NCBI RefSeq assembly: GCF_003417465.1
Contig: NZ_QVMV01000034.1
Coordinates: 1 to 57,604 of the forward strand
Length of the DNA: 57,604 nucleotides
From: Wenzhouxiangella sp. 15190
Lineage (GTDB): Bacteria; Pseudomonadota; Gammaproteobacteria; Xanthomonadales; Wenzhouxiangellaceae
Direction of reading: 5' to 3'
In this document: piece after piece, positions 41,599 to 50,742 of the stretch
Layout: each line of letters opens with the position of its first letter
How positions within the stretch are numbered: the first letter of the stretch is position 1
Position numbers and translations under genes: made by a program
The notes under the pieces: model-generated
Told to the model about the DNA's origin: nothing
The model's database searches: none
The model's input: only the letters and a program-made list of their open reading frames with translations

Positions 41599-42833
41599 TG
41601 TGCGTCCTCCGATTGCGCAGCCACTTCCTGCTCCTCTTCGGCGGGCAGGATGCGCAGTTCAGGTTCGCTCGATTGACTCTCCCGCACGTTGAGTCGGGTG
41701 CCTGAAATCGGGGCGGCGATGGCCGTGGTGATCACGCGTTCACCGGGCTCGATCGAGTCGGCCAGGTAGACGCGCTGGGCGGTGGAGCGAACGACGTCGA
41801 CATTGCGGATTTCCAGGCGATCGTCCTCGTCGGCAATGAAAAGCCGGTCGCCTTCGCGCAGGGTCTCGCGCGGCAACTCGATCAGGCCGGACGCCGAACG
41901 GCCCTGGATTTCGGCCTGCACATAAGTGCCCATGGGCAGCGGCACCGGTCGCTCTTCGCCCAGCAGGCCGTAGGGATCCTGTATCCGGGCCACGGCATGG
42001 GTCAGGCGTGTCGTCTCTTCGATCACGCCCTCGGTACGCACGATTTCGCCGGTCCAGCTGCCACGCTGGCCGCTGACGTCGCCGAAGAATCGCACCCTTG
42101 GGCGCGGACCTTGCTTGCGGCCGGGTTGCGGCAGGTTGATGAATGCCAGGTCCCGGTCGGGCAGGGACAGGCGAACCTCGGCGGTGTCCGCGGCGAAGGC
42201 GACGCCCAGGGTGGTGCCCACGCCGACGTACTGGCCGATATCGACCGAGCGCGAGCGCACCATGCCGTCGTAGGGCAGCGAGATGCGGGTACGCTCGAGA
42301 TTGCGACGGGCCTGGGCCAGCGCCGCTTCGGCCGCCTGCACGGAGGCTTTTGCCTGCTCGAGCTGCGGAATGCGCAGCACCAGTGGCGAGGGCTCGCCCT
42401 CATTGCCGTGCAGCTTGCGCCAGTCGCGCCGGGCCTGGTCGGACCGTGCCTGCTCGTCAGACAGGCGGGCGCGTGCGGCGGCCAGGTCGGCCTCGGCCTG
42501 TTTGACCGCGGTTTGGTAGTCGCTCGGGTCGATTTCGACGAGGACCTCACCGGCGCGAAAGAAGCCGCCGGCCACGAATTCCTCGGAGATGTGCGTCACC
42601 TTGCCGCTGACTTCGGGCACCAGGGTGGTCTGGGTACGCGGCTGAACCGTGCCCTGGGCTTCGACGATGAAACGATCGCCTGCCAGCTCGGCGGCAATGG
42701 TGTCGACGAGCATGGCCGTCTCGACCGGCTCGCGTTCGGGCGGCTCCGGACGGTTGCTGGCCAGGATGAGTACGACGATGATCGAGGCGACGATCAGCGC
42801 CGGCGGCAGTGTGTATCGTAGAATCTTTTTCAT
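41595..42833 (-). CDS. RND periplasmic adaptor (membrane fusion) protein 1
   Basis: A 412-residue adaptor. An N-terminal membrane anchor/signal (residues 2-24) is followed by the first lipoyl half (FIVEAQGTVQPRTQTTLVPE). A helical hairpin comes next (ARARLSDEQARSDQARRDW...), then the second lipoyl half (DGMVRSRSVDIGQYVGVGT) and a beta-barrel. No lipobox is present. It couples the permease to an outer-membrane channel. ATG 42833 has a weak ribosome site; the frame upstream to 42917 lacks signal features. First gene of the two-gene operon. Confidence 0.93.
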   Translation of the reverse strand: MKKILRYTLPPALIVASIIVVLILASNRPEPPEREPVETAMLVDTIAAELAGDRFIVEAQGTVQPRTQTTLVPEVSGKVTHISEEFVAGGFFRAGEVLVEIDPSDYQTAVKQAEADLAAARARLSDEQARSDQARRDWRKLHGNEGEPSPLVLRIPQLEQAKASVQAAEAALAQARRNLERTRISLPYDGMVRSRSVDIGQYVGVGTTLGVAFAADTAEVRLSLPDRDLAFINLPQPGRKQGPRPRVRFFGDVSGQRGSWTGEIVRTEGVIEETTRLTHAVARIQDPYGLLGEERPVPLPMGTYVQAEIQGRSASGLIELPRETLREGDRLFIADEDDRLEIRNVDVVRSTAQRVYLADSIEPGERVITTAIAAPISGTRLNVRESQSSEPELRILPAEEEQEVAAQSEDAQ

Positions 42834-43024
42834 GAGGTTCGCGTGTCCCGGATCGCGGTTGTCGAACGTGACTCTCCAGTGAGCGCCATCCTGCCATTTA
42901 CCCGCTCTCGGACACACGTGCCAAAAGGCATGGGTCGATGGTCATGCCAACGGAATAACCCCGCTGCCGACGCTATCCAGTGCCCTATCGGGTAGACTGT
43001 TGCACTTTCAAAATAGTTTCATTG
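42834..43024. other. 191-base divergent intergenic region between RND adaptor 1 and map
   Basis: It must hold promoters for both directions. I see AT-richer sequence just before map (TTTCAAAATAGTTTCATTG) but no convincing -35/-10 pair and no clear operator palindrome. rpsB, usually divergent from map in this group, is absent. Confidence 0.35.
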
Positions 43025-43798
43025 ATGAATCATCAAGTTCATATCAAAAAGCCCGAGGAAATCGAGACGATGCGCGTGGCAGGCCAGCAGGCTGCCAGTG
43101 TTCTGGCGCTGCTTCGTGAGCACGTCAAGCCGGGCGTGACCACCGGCGAGCTTGACCGCATAGCGCATGAGTACATCGTCGACGAACTCGGCGCCGTACC
43201 CGCGCCGCTCGACTACAAGGGTTTTCCAAAGTCGATCTGTACTTCTGTAAATCATGTGGTCTGCCACGGCATTCCCGGCGACAAGAAACTCAAGGACGGC
43301 GACATCCTCAACATCGATGTCACCGTCATCAAGGACGGCTGGCACGGTGATACATCCAAGATGTTTTACGCCGGTGAACCGTCGGTGAAGGCGCGTCGTA
43401 TCTGTGACGTGGCGCACGAGGCGCTGGTGCGCGGTATCGAGACGGTCAGGCCCGGCGCGACGCTGGGCGATATCGGCCACGCCATCCAGGAATATGCCGA
43501 GGGCGAGCGTTGCTCGGTGGTGCGCGAATATTGCGGCCACGGCATCGGTCGGGGTTTCCACGAAGCACCGCAGGTGCTGCATTACGGCCGGCCCGGCCAG
43601 GGCATGGTGCTCGAGCGCGGAATGACGTTCACCATCGAACCGATGATCAACCTGGGCAAGCGCCATACCAAGCTGCTGCCCGATGGCTGGACGGTGATTA
43701 CCCGGGACCGCAGCCTGACCGCCCAGTGGGAACACACCCTGGCGGTGACCGACGACGGTTTCGAAGTCCTGACGCAACTGCCCGACGACCCGCTGTGA
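43025..43798 (+). CDS. map: Methionine aminopeptidase type I
   Basis: A 257-residue enzyme that removes N-terminal Met from new proteins. The five metal ligands are visible: Asp in NIDVTVIKDGWHGDTSKMF (two Asp), His in CGHGIGRGFHEAP, Glu in TIEPMIN and Glu in WEHTLAV. It is the short type I bacterial form without an N-terminal zinc extension. ATG 43025 starts MNHQVHIKKPEEIE. Its TGA overlaps the glnD GTG, and map-glnD-dapD is a familiar gammaproteobacterial order. Confidence 0.98.
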   Translation: MNHQVHIKKPEEIETMRVAGQQAASVLALLREHVKPGVTTGELDRIAHEYIVDELGAVPAPLDYKGFPKSICTSVNHVVCHGIPGDKKLKDGDILNIDVTVIKDGWHGDTSKMFYAGEPSVKARRICDVAHEALVRGIETVRPGATLGDIGHAIQEYAEGERCSVVREYCGHGIGRGFHEAPQVLHYGRPGQGMVLERGMTFTIEPMINLGKRHTKLLPDGWTVITRDRSLTAQWEHTLAVTDDGFEVLTQLPDDPL

Positions 43799-46443
43799 TC
43801 GAACGATTGAGCGCAGTTCCGGCCACCCGCGACTGCCTCGATCTCGCGGCACTGGCTGAACTCGATGCCCGACCCGAGTTGCTCAGCCATGCGCTGGGCG
43901 AGGCGCGTGAAGCGGCCGACGCCGAGCTGCAGCGGCAATTCCTCGCGAACACCGATATACGCGATCTCGTCCAGGCCCGGGCCTGGGTGGTCGAGCAGCT
44001 CGTGCTGACGGCCTGGGACCGTCTGGCGCCGAGTGATGCCGGACTGGAACTCTGCGCGGTCGGCGGTTTCGGCCGCGGCGAATTGCACCCGCATTCCGAC
44101 GTCGACCTTTTGATCCTGCTGCCCGACGACCAGGACGTCGATGCGGCATCACTCGAGCAGTTCGTCCAGGTGCTCTGGGATGCCGATCTGCATCCCGGCC
44201 AGAGCGCTCGCAGCGTCGAGGAATGCGTCGAGGAGGCGCGTGAGGATGTCGGCGTTGCCACCAATCTGATGGAGTCGCGCCTGATGGCCGGGCAGGGTGG
44301 GCTCTATCACGCCATGCGGGAACGAACCGATCCCCCGGCACTGTGGCCGGCCGACGAGTTCTTCTCGGCCAAGGTCGAGGAGCAGGACCAGCGCCACGAA
44401 CATTTCGAGGATACCGTCTACAACCTCGAGCCGAACCTCAAGGAGGGGCCGGGTGGACTGCGCGACATGCAGATGATCGCCTGGGTCACCCGCCGGCATT
44501 TCGGCACCTCCACCCTGCACGGCCTGGTCGAGCATGGGTTTCTGAGCGAGCGCGAGCACGAAGACCTGGTGGCCGCGCGCGAGCATCTCTGGCGCCTGCG
44601 CTGGGCCCTGCACCAGACGGCCGGTCGCGCCGAGGAACGCCTGCTGTTCGAATATCAGCGCCGGTTGGCCGAACAGTTCGGCTATGGCGAGTGCAAGGAG
44701 AGCAACGAACCGGTCGAGCGGTTCATGCAGGCCTATTACCGCAATGTCATGCAGCTCGAGCGGCTCAATGAACGGCTGTTGCAGAGCTTCGACGAGGAAT
44801 TGCTGGCCGGCCGCCGCCACCTGCCATCGGCCGATATCGACGCGCATTTCCGCATTCATCACGGTTACCTGGAGCTCAAGGATCCGCACGCGCTGGTGCA
44901 GTATCCGTCGCTGATCATGCGCATGTTCCTGGTACTCGCCGATCATCCCGATGTGCGCGGCGTTCGCGCTACGACCATCCGGCTGGTGCGCGAGCACTTG
45001 TACCTGATCGACGACGACTACCGCCGCGACCCGGAAATTCTCGGCTACCTGCTCGCACTGCTGCGGCGCGACCGCCTGGTCTACAGCCAGTTGGCACGCA
45101 TGAATCGCTACGGGGTGCTCGCCGCCCTGCTGCCGGAATTCGCCCAGATCACCGGTCGCATGCAGTTCGACCTGTTCCATGTCTATACGGTCGATCAGCA
45201 CACGCTGTTCGTGATCCGCAACCTGAGGCGTTTCGCCTACGCCAAGCATCCGGACCGCTTCAATCACGCCATCGAAATCTTCAAGCGCATCGAGCGTCCG
45301 GAAGTGCTCTACCTGGCCGCGCTCTTTCACGACATCGCCAAGGGCCGCGGCGGCGACCATTCCGAGTTGGGTGCCGAGGATGCAAGGCGCTTCGTCGATC
45401 GTCTCGACATGGCGGATGCCGATCGGGACCTGGTCGTCTGGCTGGTTCGCCAGCACCTGTTAATGTCGCGCACCAGCCAGCGCGAGGACATTTCCGATCC
45501 CGAGGTGGTCAACGCGTTTGCCGAAACGGTGGGCGATCAGCGACATCTCGATCATCTGTTCGTGTTGACCGTGGCCGATATCGCCGCGACCAGCCCCAGG
45601 CTGTGGAATTCGTGGAAGGACAGCCTGCTGTGGGAGCTCTACGTGGCGACCACCGAGGCCCTGCGCCGGGGGCTCGAACACCCGGTCGATCGCCAGGCGA
45701 GCCTCGACGAGACGCGTAGTGAAGCGCTCGCCCTGCTGCAGGATCTGGACGTGGATCCCGAAACCGTCGAGCGTTGCTGGAGACCGTTGCCGGATCGGGC
45801 TTTCCTACGTTTGGACGCGGAGCAGCTGGTCTGGACGACGAGGGAGGTATTGGACGGCCCGTCATTGCCGCTGGTGGCATGCCGAAGTCTCGAAGACAAG
45901 GGCATCAGCGAGATTTTCGTGCACGCCGCTGATTTTGCCGGCCTGTTCGCGGTGGTGGCGCGCGAACTGGATCGCATGCAGCTCAACGTCATGGGGGCAC
46001 GCGTGATCACGTCCGACGACGGCAAGAGCTGGGATATCTTCCAGGTCATGGACTCGCACAACCAGCCCCTGTACGAATCGGATGCCGAGCGCCTGAAGGG
46101 TTCCCTCGTCGAGCAGCTCGATGCGCGCGAAGTCCGCCCACTGCCGCCCAGACCCGTGCCGCGCCGGCTTCAGCCTTTCATGGGCCGCTCCGAAATCAAG
46201 CTGTCGGCCGGCGACGGCGTGACCGACCTGGAAATCGCCGCCACCGATCGCCCCGGCCTGCTGTCGGCCATCGCCGAGGCCCTGGTCGCCCACGGCCTGC
46301 GCCTGCACGACGCCCGCGTGGCCACCTTCGGTCAGCGCGTGGAAGACGTGTTCACCATCACCGACGCCAACGGCCGGCCGCTCGACCGGGACTCCTGCGA
46401 TCGGCTCGAGGGGGAGCTTCGGAAGCGATTGGACGTTGGTTGA
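43795..46443 (+). CDS. glnD: Bifunctional PII uridylyltransferase / uridylyl-removing enzyme
   Basis: An 882-residue nitrogen sensor. It adds UMP to the PII protein at low glutamine and removes it at high glutamine. The order of domains is a nucleotidyltransferase (GGFGRGELHPHSDVDLLIL), the PII-uridylyltransferase helical region, an HD hydrolase (ALFHDIAKGRGGDHSELG) and two C-terminal ACT domains (EIFVHAADFAGLFAVVA; AATDRPGLLSAIAEAL). The GTG at 43795 is used; it overlaps the map stop. The longer open frame from 43510 is inside map and is rejected. Confidence 0.97.
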   Translation: MIERLSAVPATRDCLDLAALAELDARPELLSHALGEAREAADAELQRQFLANTDIRDLVQARAWVVEQLVLTAWDRLAPSDAGLELCAVGGFGRGELHPHSDVDLLILLPDDQDVDAASLEQFVQVLWDADLHPGQSARSVEECVEEAREDVGVATNLMESRLMAGQGGLYHAMRERTDPPALWPADEFFSAKVEEQDQRHEHFEDTVYNLEPNLKEGPGGLRDMQMIAWVTRRHFGTSTLHGLVEHGFLSEREHEDLVAAREHLWRLRWALHQTAGRAEERLLFEYQRRLAEQFGYGECKESNEPVERFMQAYYRNVMQLERLNERLLQSFDEELLAGRRHLPSADIDAHFRIHHGYLELKDPHALVQYPSLIMRMFLVLADHPDVRGVRATTIRLVREHLYLIDDDYRRDPEILGYLLALLRRDRLVYSQLARMNRYGVLAALLPEFAQITGRMQFDLFHVYTVDQHTLFVIRNLRRFAYAKHPDRFNHAIEIFKRIERPEVLYLAALFHDIAKGRGGDHSELGAEDARRFVDRLDMADADRDLVVWLVRQHLLMSRTSQREDISDPEVVNAFAETVGDQRHLDHLFVLTVADIAATSPRLWNSWKDSLLWELYVATTEALRRGLEHPVDRQASLDETRSEALALLQDLDVDPETVERCWRPLPDRAFLRLDAEQLVWTTREVLDGPSLPLVACRSLEDKGISEIFVHAADFAGLFAVVARELDRMQLNVMGARVITSDDGKSWDIFQVMDSHNQPLYESDAERLKGSLVEQLDAREVRPLPPRPVPRRLQPFMGRSEIKLSAGDGVTDLEIAATDRPGLLSAIAEALVAHGLRLHDARVATFGQRVEDVFTITDANGRPLDRDSCDRLEGELRKRLDVG

Positions 46444-46613
46444 AAAGTGTGAAGTTTTAAGTGTTAAGTGTGAAGTGTGAAGTGTGAAGTGTTATGAGGC
46501 GGGCGTTTTGAGCGCTTCGGGTAGTTCCTGCTCGAATTGCTGGCAGCAGCCTCGTTCGATGGTGGCAGGCCCAACATTTCTTTACACTTAACACTTCACA
46601 CTTAACACTGCGC
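46443..46613. repeat. Heptamer-type inverted repeat element (AAGTGTG family)
   Basis: The left arm (about 46443-46493) is six consecutive 7-base units: AAGTTTT, AAGTGTT, AAGTGTG three times and AAGTGTT. The right arm (46582-46613) is the inverse (on the other strand AGTGTTA, AGTGTGA, AGTGTTA, AGTGTAA). The ~90 bases between are non-repetitive. It fills the glnD-dapD gap and ends only a few bases before the dapD ATG. Confidence 0.85.
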
Positions 46614-46615
46614 TT

Positions 46616-47452
46616 ATGAACAACGATCTCGTCAAACTCAGATCCACCATCGAATCCGCCTGGGATCGCCGCGGCGATCTTTCGCCCGAGACGGTCGATG
46701 ATGAACTGCGCGGGCAGATCGAGAGCTGTCTGCGGGGGCTGGAATCGGGCGAACTGCGTGTCGCCGAGCCTGGCGACGACGGCCAGTGGCGTGTCAATGG
46801 CTGGCTCAAGCAAGCCATTCTGCTGCATTTCCGTCTTACGCCCAATCGTGTGATGGCAGGTGGCGTCAGCAACTACTTCGACAAGGTCGACCTGCGTTTT
46901 GCCGATGAGGTCGACACGCCGGATCGCTGCGGCGCGCGCGTGGTGCCGACGGCGACCGTGCGGCGCGGTGCGCATATCGGCGACGACGTCGTGCTCATGC
47001 CCAGCTACGTCAATATCGGGGCCCACGTCGGCGCCGGCAGCATGATCGATACCTGGGCGACGGTCGGCTCCTGCGCCCAGATCGGTTCGGGCGTGCATCT
47101 TTCCGGCGGTGCGGGCATCGGCGGCGTGCTCGAGCCGCTGCAGGCCAACCCGACCATCATCGAGGACGGCTGCTTCATCGGCGCGCGCTCGGAAGTGGTC
47201 GAGGGCGTGATCGTCGAGAGGGGCGCGGTGGTCGGCATGGGCGTTTTCCTGGGCCAGTCCACGCGCATCTATAACCGCGAGACCGGCGAGATCACCACCG
47301 GCCGCGTGCCGGCCGGTTCCGTGGTGGTTGCCGGAACCCTGCCGGCTGACGACGGCAGCCACAGCCTTTATGCCGCCATTATCGTCAAGCAGGTCGACGA
47401 GAAGACCCGTTCGCGCACGTCCGTTAACGAGTTACTCCGAAACGCTCAGTGA
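46616..47452 (+). CDS. dapD: 2,3,4,5-tetrahydropyridine-2,6-dicarboxylate N-succinyltransferase
   Basis: A 278-residue DapD, succinyl-CoA dependent, in lysine/diaminopimelate synthesis. Left-handed beta-helix hexapeptides fill residues 100-220 ([19 protein letters not shown], then [19 protein letters not shown]). The N-terminal helical domain holds [20 protein letters not shown]. Full length compared with E. coli (274). The upstream space is taken by an AAGTGTG repeat, leaving almost no room for a Shine-Dalgarno, so translation initiation may be unusual. Confidence 0.97.
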   Translation: MNNDLVKLRSTIESAWDRRGDLSPETVDDELRGQIESCLRGLESGELRVAEPGDDGQWRVNGWLKQAILLHFRLTPNRVMAGGVSNYFDKVDLRFADEVDTPDRCGARVVPTATVRRGAHIGDDVVLMPSYVNIGAHVGAGSMIDTWATVGSCAQIGSGVHLSGGAGIGGVLEPLQANPTIIEDGCFIGARSEVVEGVIVERGAVVGMGVFLGQSTRIYNRETGEITTGRVPAGSVVVAGTLPADDGSHSLYAAIIVKQVDEKTRSRTSVNELLRNAQ

Positions 47453-47480
47453 CTGCCGTTAGTGGGCCACGCCGCCTCGA

Positions 47481-47502
47481 GCGGGCGCTGTGTGGCGCCC
47501 GC
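47481..47502. terminator. Hairpin between dapD and RND permease 2
   Basis: A perfect 8-bp stem GCGGGCGC/GCGCCCGC with loop TGTGTG between convergent genes. There is no T-run; it may be a bidirectional pause site. Confidence 0.35.
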
Positions 47503-47517
47503 CCGGAAACCGGGGCC

Positions 47518-50500
47518 TCAACCGGCCTGCACTTCACTCTTGCCGATGAACACGTAGTAGAGCAGGGGAACCAGCAGCACGGTCAATAGTGTCGACACCG
47601 CCAGGCCGAAGATCAGCGAGATCGACAGGCCGTTGAAGATCGGGTCGGGCAGGATGAAGGCTGCCCCCAGCATGGCCGAGATCGCGGTGAGCGCGATCGG
47701 CTTGAGGCGCACCACGCCGGCCAGCACCACCGCGTCTTCCAGGGATTCACCCTCGTCGAGCAATTGCCGGATAAAGACCACCAGCAGGATGGAATTGCGC
47801 ACGATGATGCCGGCGAGCGCGATCATGCCGATCATGCTCGTGGCGGTGAATTCCCGCCCGAGCAGGGCGTGGCCGGGCAGGATGCCGATCAGGGTCAACG
47901 GAATCGGCGCCATGACGATCAGCGGGATCAGGTAGGCGCGGAACTGCGCGACCAGCAGAAGGAAGATCACGAACACGCCCACGGCATAAGCCAGGCCCAT
48001 GTCGCGGAAAGTCTCGTAGGTGATCTGCCATTCACCGTCCCACTTCAGCGCTGGCGTGCCCGGCCACTCGGGCTGGTTGATCCAGTACTGCGTCGGCGCG
48101 TTCGCCTGGTCGTAGAGTTCGGAGGCCAGCGCGAACATGCCGTAAAGCGGCGAGTCGATATCGCCGGCCATGTCCGCGGTGACGTAGGTGACCGGCAACA
48201 GATCCTTGTGGTAGATGATGCCCGGCCACTGCGATTGTTCGATGCGGGCTACGTCGGCCAGGCGAATCATCTCGCCGTCGCGGCTCATCACCGGCAGCGA
48301 CATCAGGGCCGAAGGCTGTGCCTTGTCGCCTTCGGAGAGGATCACGCGAATGGGTACGGCATGTTTGGCGCCGGGGTCGCGCAGGTAGCCGACGTTGCGC
48401 TCGCCCAGGGAAACGGCCAGGGCGTCGACCACCTGGGCCTGGGAAATACCCAGGGTGGCTGCGCGGTGCCGATCGATAACCACCTGCCAGCGCTCGGTGG
48501 GCGCGGTGACGGTCGTGTCGATGTCGACCAAGCCATCAATACGCTCCATGTGCCTGGCCAGCGACTTTGCCTGCTCCGCGCGCGCTTCGGGCGTGGGGCC
48601 GTAGACTTCGGCAACCACCGGCGAGAGCACCGGCGGGCCCGGCGGGACTTCGACGATCTTCACCGCCGCCCCGTAGCGTTCGCCGATTTCGGTCATCGGG
48701 CCGCGCAGGTCGAGCGCGATCTCGTGCGATTGGCGGTCGCGGCCCTCGTCGATCAGGTTGATCTGCAGGTCGCCGTGGTAGGGCTCGCCCCTGAGGTAGT
48801 ACTGGCGCACCAGGCCGTTGAAGTTGATCGGCGAGGCCGTGCCCGCGTAGGCCTGCCAGTCCGTGACCGAATCGATCCCGGAGACGTGGTCGCCCATCTC
48901 CATCAGCACCCGCATGGTTTCTTCCATCGGCGTGTTCTCGGGCATGTCGACCACCACCTGCAGTTCCGACTTGTCGTCGAACGGCAGCATCTTGAGAACC
49001 ACGGCCTGAAATACGGGCAGTAGCGCCACGAGCAGGGTGAGCCCCACGACGGCGCCGGTCAGCAGCCATCGGTTCCTGTGGTTGTCGCCGAGGAAGGGGG
49101 TGAAAATCGACGAGAAGATGCCACGCAGGCGCGGGCTAATGCCTTCGATCGAGCTTTCCGATTGCTGGCTGTCTGCTTCGTCGGAACCGCGTTCGCGCCG
49201 CAGCAGGCGCACGGCCAGCCAGGGTGCGAGCACGAAGGCGACGACTTGCGAGAGCACCATGCCGGCCGAGGCGTTGATCGGGATCGGGCCCATGTAGGGG
49301 CCCATCAGGCCGGTCACGAAAGCCATGGGGATGAGCGCGGCCATGACCGTCAGTGTCGCCATGATGGTGGGCGTGCCCACTTCGTCGACCGCCGCGGGCA
49401 CGATGTCGCGGATGGGTCGCTTCGAGATGCTGATACGGCGATGTACGTTCTCGACGATGACGATGGCGTCGTCGACCAGGATGCCGATGGAAAAGATCAG
49501 CGCGAACAGGGAAACGCGGTTGAGGGTAAAGCCCCAGGCCCAGGAGAACACCAGGGTCAGCAGCAGGGTGACCAGCACCGACGTGCCAACGATCATCGCC
49601 TGGCGCCAGCCCATGGTGGCCAGCACCAGCAGGATCACGGCGACGGTTGCCGAGATCAGGTCACGGATCAGCGAGCGGGCCTTGTCCGAGGCGGTTTCAC
49701 CGTAGTTGCGGGTGACCAGTACCTCGGTGTTGTCGGGAATGACGCGGCCCTTCAGGATGTCCAGGCGCTCCTTGACGGCGTCGGCGATGTCGATGGCGTT
49801 CTCGCCCGGTTTCTTGGCCACCGCCAGGGTCACGGCCGGATAGACCTGTCCTTGTCCGTCTTCGCTGCCCGGGCCCAGGCCGAGCATGACGCTCTGGTCG
49901 GGCACCGTCTCCCCGCGGCGGACTTCGGCGATGTCGCCCAGGCGCACGGCCGTGTCACCGTGCAGTCCGACAACCAGGCGCCGGACCTGCTCGGCGGTCT
50001 CCAGCAGGCTGCCGGGCTGCAGGGGAATAGACACACCGTCGCGCATGATGCGTGTTTCGCCGGCGGCGCTGTTGGCCGCCCGGATGGCGTCGCGAACATC
50101 GGCCAGGGTCATGCCGTAGCCGGCCAGGCTGGCGGGGTCGAAAACCACGTCCACGCGATCGGGCACGCCGCCGACGGTGTAGACGTCGCGCGTACCGGAA
50201 ACGCGCTTGAGCGCCACTTCCAGGGTATGGGCCAGGCGGGTGAGTTCCTCGCCGGTCTGGCGTCGGTCGGGATCGTAGAGCGTGAGCGTGACGATCGGGA
50301 CGTCGTCGATGCCCTTGGGCTTGACCACCGGTTGCCCGGCGCCGAGATCGGCCGGGAACCAGTCGGTGTTGGAGTAGACCTTGTTGTAGAGGCGGATCAG
50401 GGCATCCTGACGTGGAATGCCGACTTCGAATTCGACGGTGATCACCGCCTGGCCCTGGCGCGAAGTCGAGTAGACGTGCTTGACGTCCGATATCTCGTCG

Positions 50501-50742
50501 AAGATCTGCTCACCGGGGTTGGTGATCAGGAACTCGACTTCCTCGGCGCTCGCGCCGGGGAAGGGCACGAAGACGTCGGCCATGGTGACGTCGATCTGTG
50601 GCTCTTCCTCCTTGGGCGTGATCACCACGGCCAGCAGACCGGCGATGATACCCACGGCGGCGAGCAGCGGCGTCAGGCGGGAATCCTGGAAGGCGCGCGC
50701 GATGTGTCCGGAAGGACCCATGCTCGGCTGATCCTGACTCAT
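47518..50742 (-). CDS. RND efflux pump inner-membrane permease 2
   Basis: A 1074-residue AcrB-fold permease, quite different from the one at 38437. It has 12 helices; the relay Asp pair is in SIGILVDDAIVIVENVHRR. The N-terminus (SMGPSGHIARAFQDSRLTPLL) is longer than in classic AcrB. The periplasmic porter block includes VFVPFPGASAEEVEFLI. It overlaps its adaptor by 4 bases. Pumps of this subgroup often occur as two-gene units without an outer-membrane channel. The substrate is unknown. Confidence 0.93.
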   Translation of the reverse strand: MSQDQPSMGPSGHIARAFQDSRLTPLLAAVGIIAGLLAVVITPKEEEPQIDVTMADVFVPFPGASAEEVEFLITNPGEQIFDEISDVKHVYSTSRQGQAVITVEFEVGIPRQDALIRLYNKVYSNTDWFPADLGAGQPVVKPKGIDDVPIVTLTLYDPDRRQTGEELTRLAHTLEVALKRVSGTRDVYTVGGVPDRVDVVFDPASLAGYGMTLADVRDAIRAANSAAGETRIMRDGVSIPLQPGSLLETAEQVRRLVVGLHGDTAVRLGDIAEVRRGETVPDQSVMLGLGPGSEDGQGQVYPAVTLAVAKKPGENAIDIADAVKERLDILKGRVIPDNTEVLVTRNYGETASDKARSLIRDLISATVAVILLVLATMGWRQAMIVGTSVLVTLLLTLVFSWAWGFTLNRVSLFALIFSIGILVDDAIVIVENVHRRISISKRPIRDIVPAAVDEVGTPTIMATLTVMAALIPMAFVTGLMGPYMGPIPINASAGMVLSQVVAFVLAPWLAVRLLRRERGSDEADSQQSESSIEGISPRLRGIFSSIFTPFLGDNHRNRWLLTGAVVGLTLLVALLPVFQAVVLKMLPFDDKSELQVVVDMPENTPMEETMRVLMEMGDHVSGIDSVTDWQAYAGTASPINFNGLVRQYYLRGEPYHGDLQINLIDEGRDRQSHEIALDLRGPMTEIGERYGAAVKIVEVPPGPPVLSPVVAEVYGPTPEARAEQAKSLARHMERIDGLVDIDTTVTAPTERWQVVIDRHRAATLGISQAQVVDALAVSLGERNVGYLRDPGAKHAVPIRVILSEGDKAQPSALMSLPVMSRDGEMIRLADVARIEQSQWPGIIYHKDLLPVTYVTADMAGDIDSPLYGMFALASELYDQANAPTQYWINQPEWPGTPALKWDGEWQITYETFRDMGLAYAVGVFVIFLLLVAQFRAYLIPLIVMAPIPLTLIGILPGHALLGREFTATSMIGMIALAGIIVRNSILLVVFIRQLLDEGESLEDAVVLAGVVRLKPIALTAISAMLGAAFILPDPIFNGLSISLIFGLAVSTLLTVLLVPLLYYVFIGKSEVQAG

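Noticed and set aside
40108-41676. 522-codon open frame on the plus strand
   Set aside because: Antisense to the RND permease. It is rich in His/Asp/Gln/Gly as expected from the complement of GC-rich codons and has no family features.
43510-43794. Upstream extension of glnD
   Set aside because: It lies in another frame of map. GTG 43795 overlaps the map stop and begins the GlnD-like sequence.
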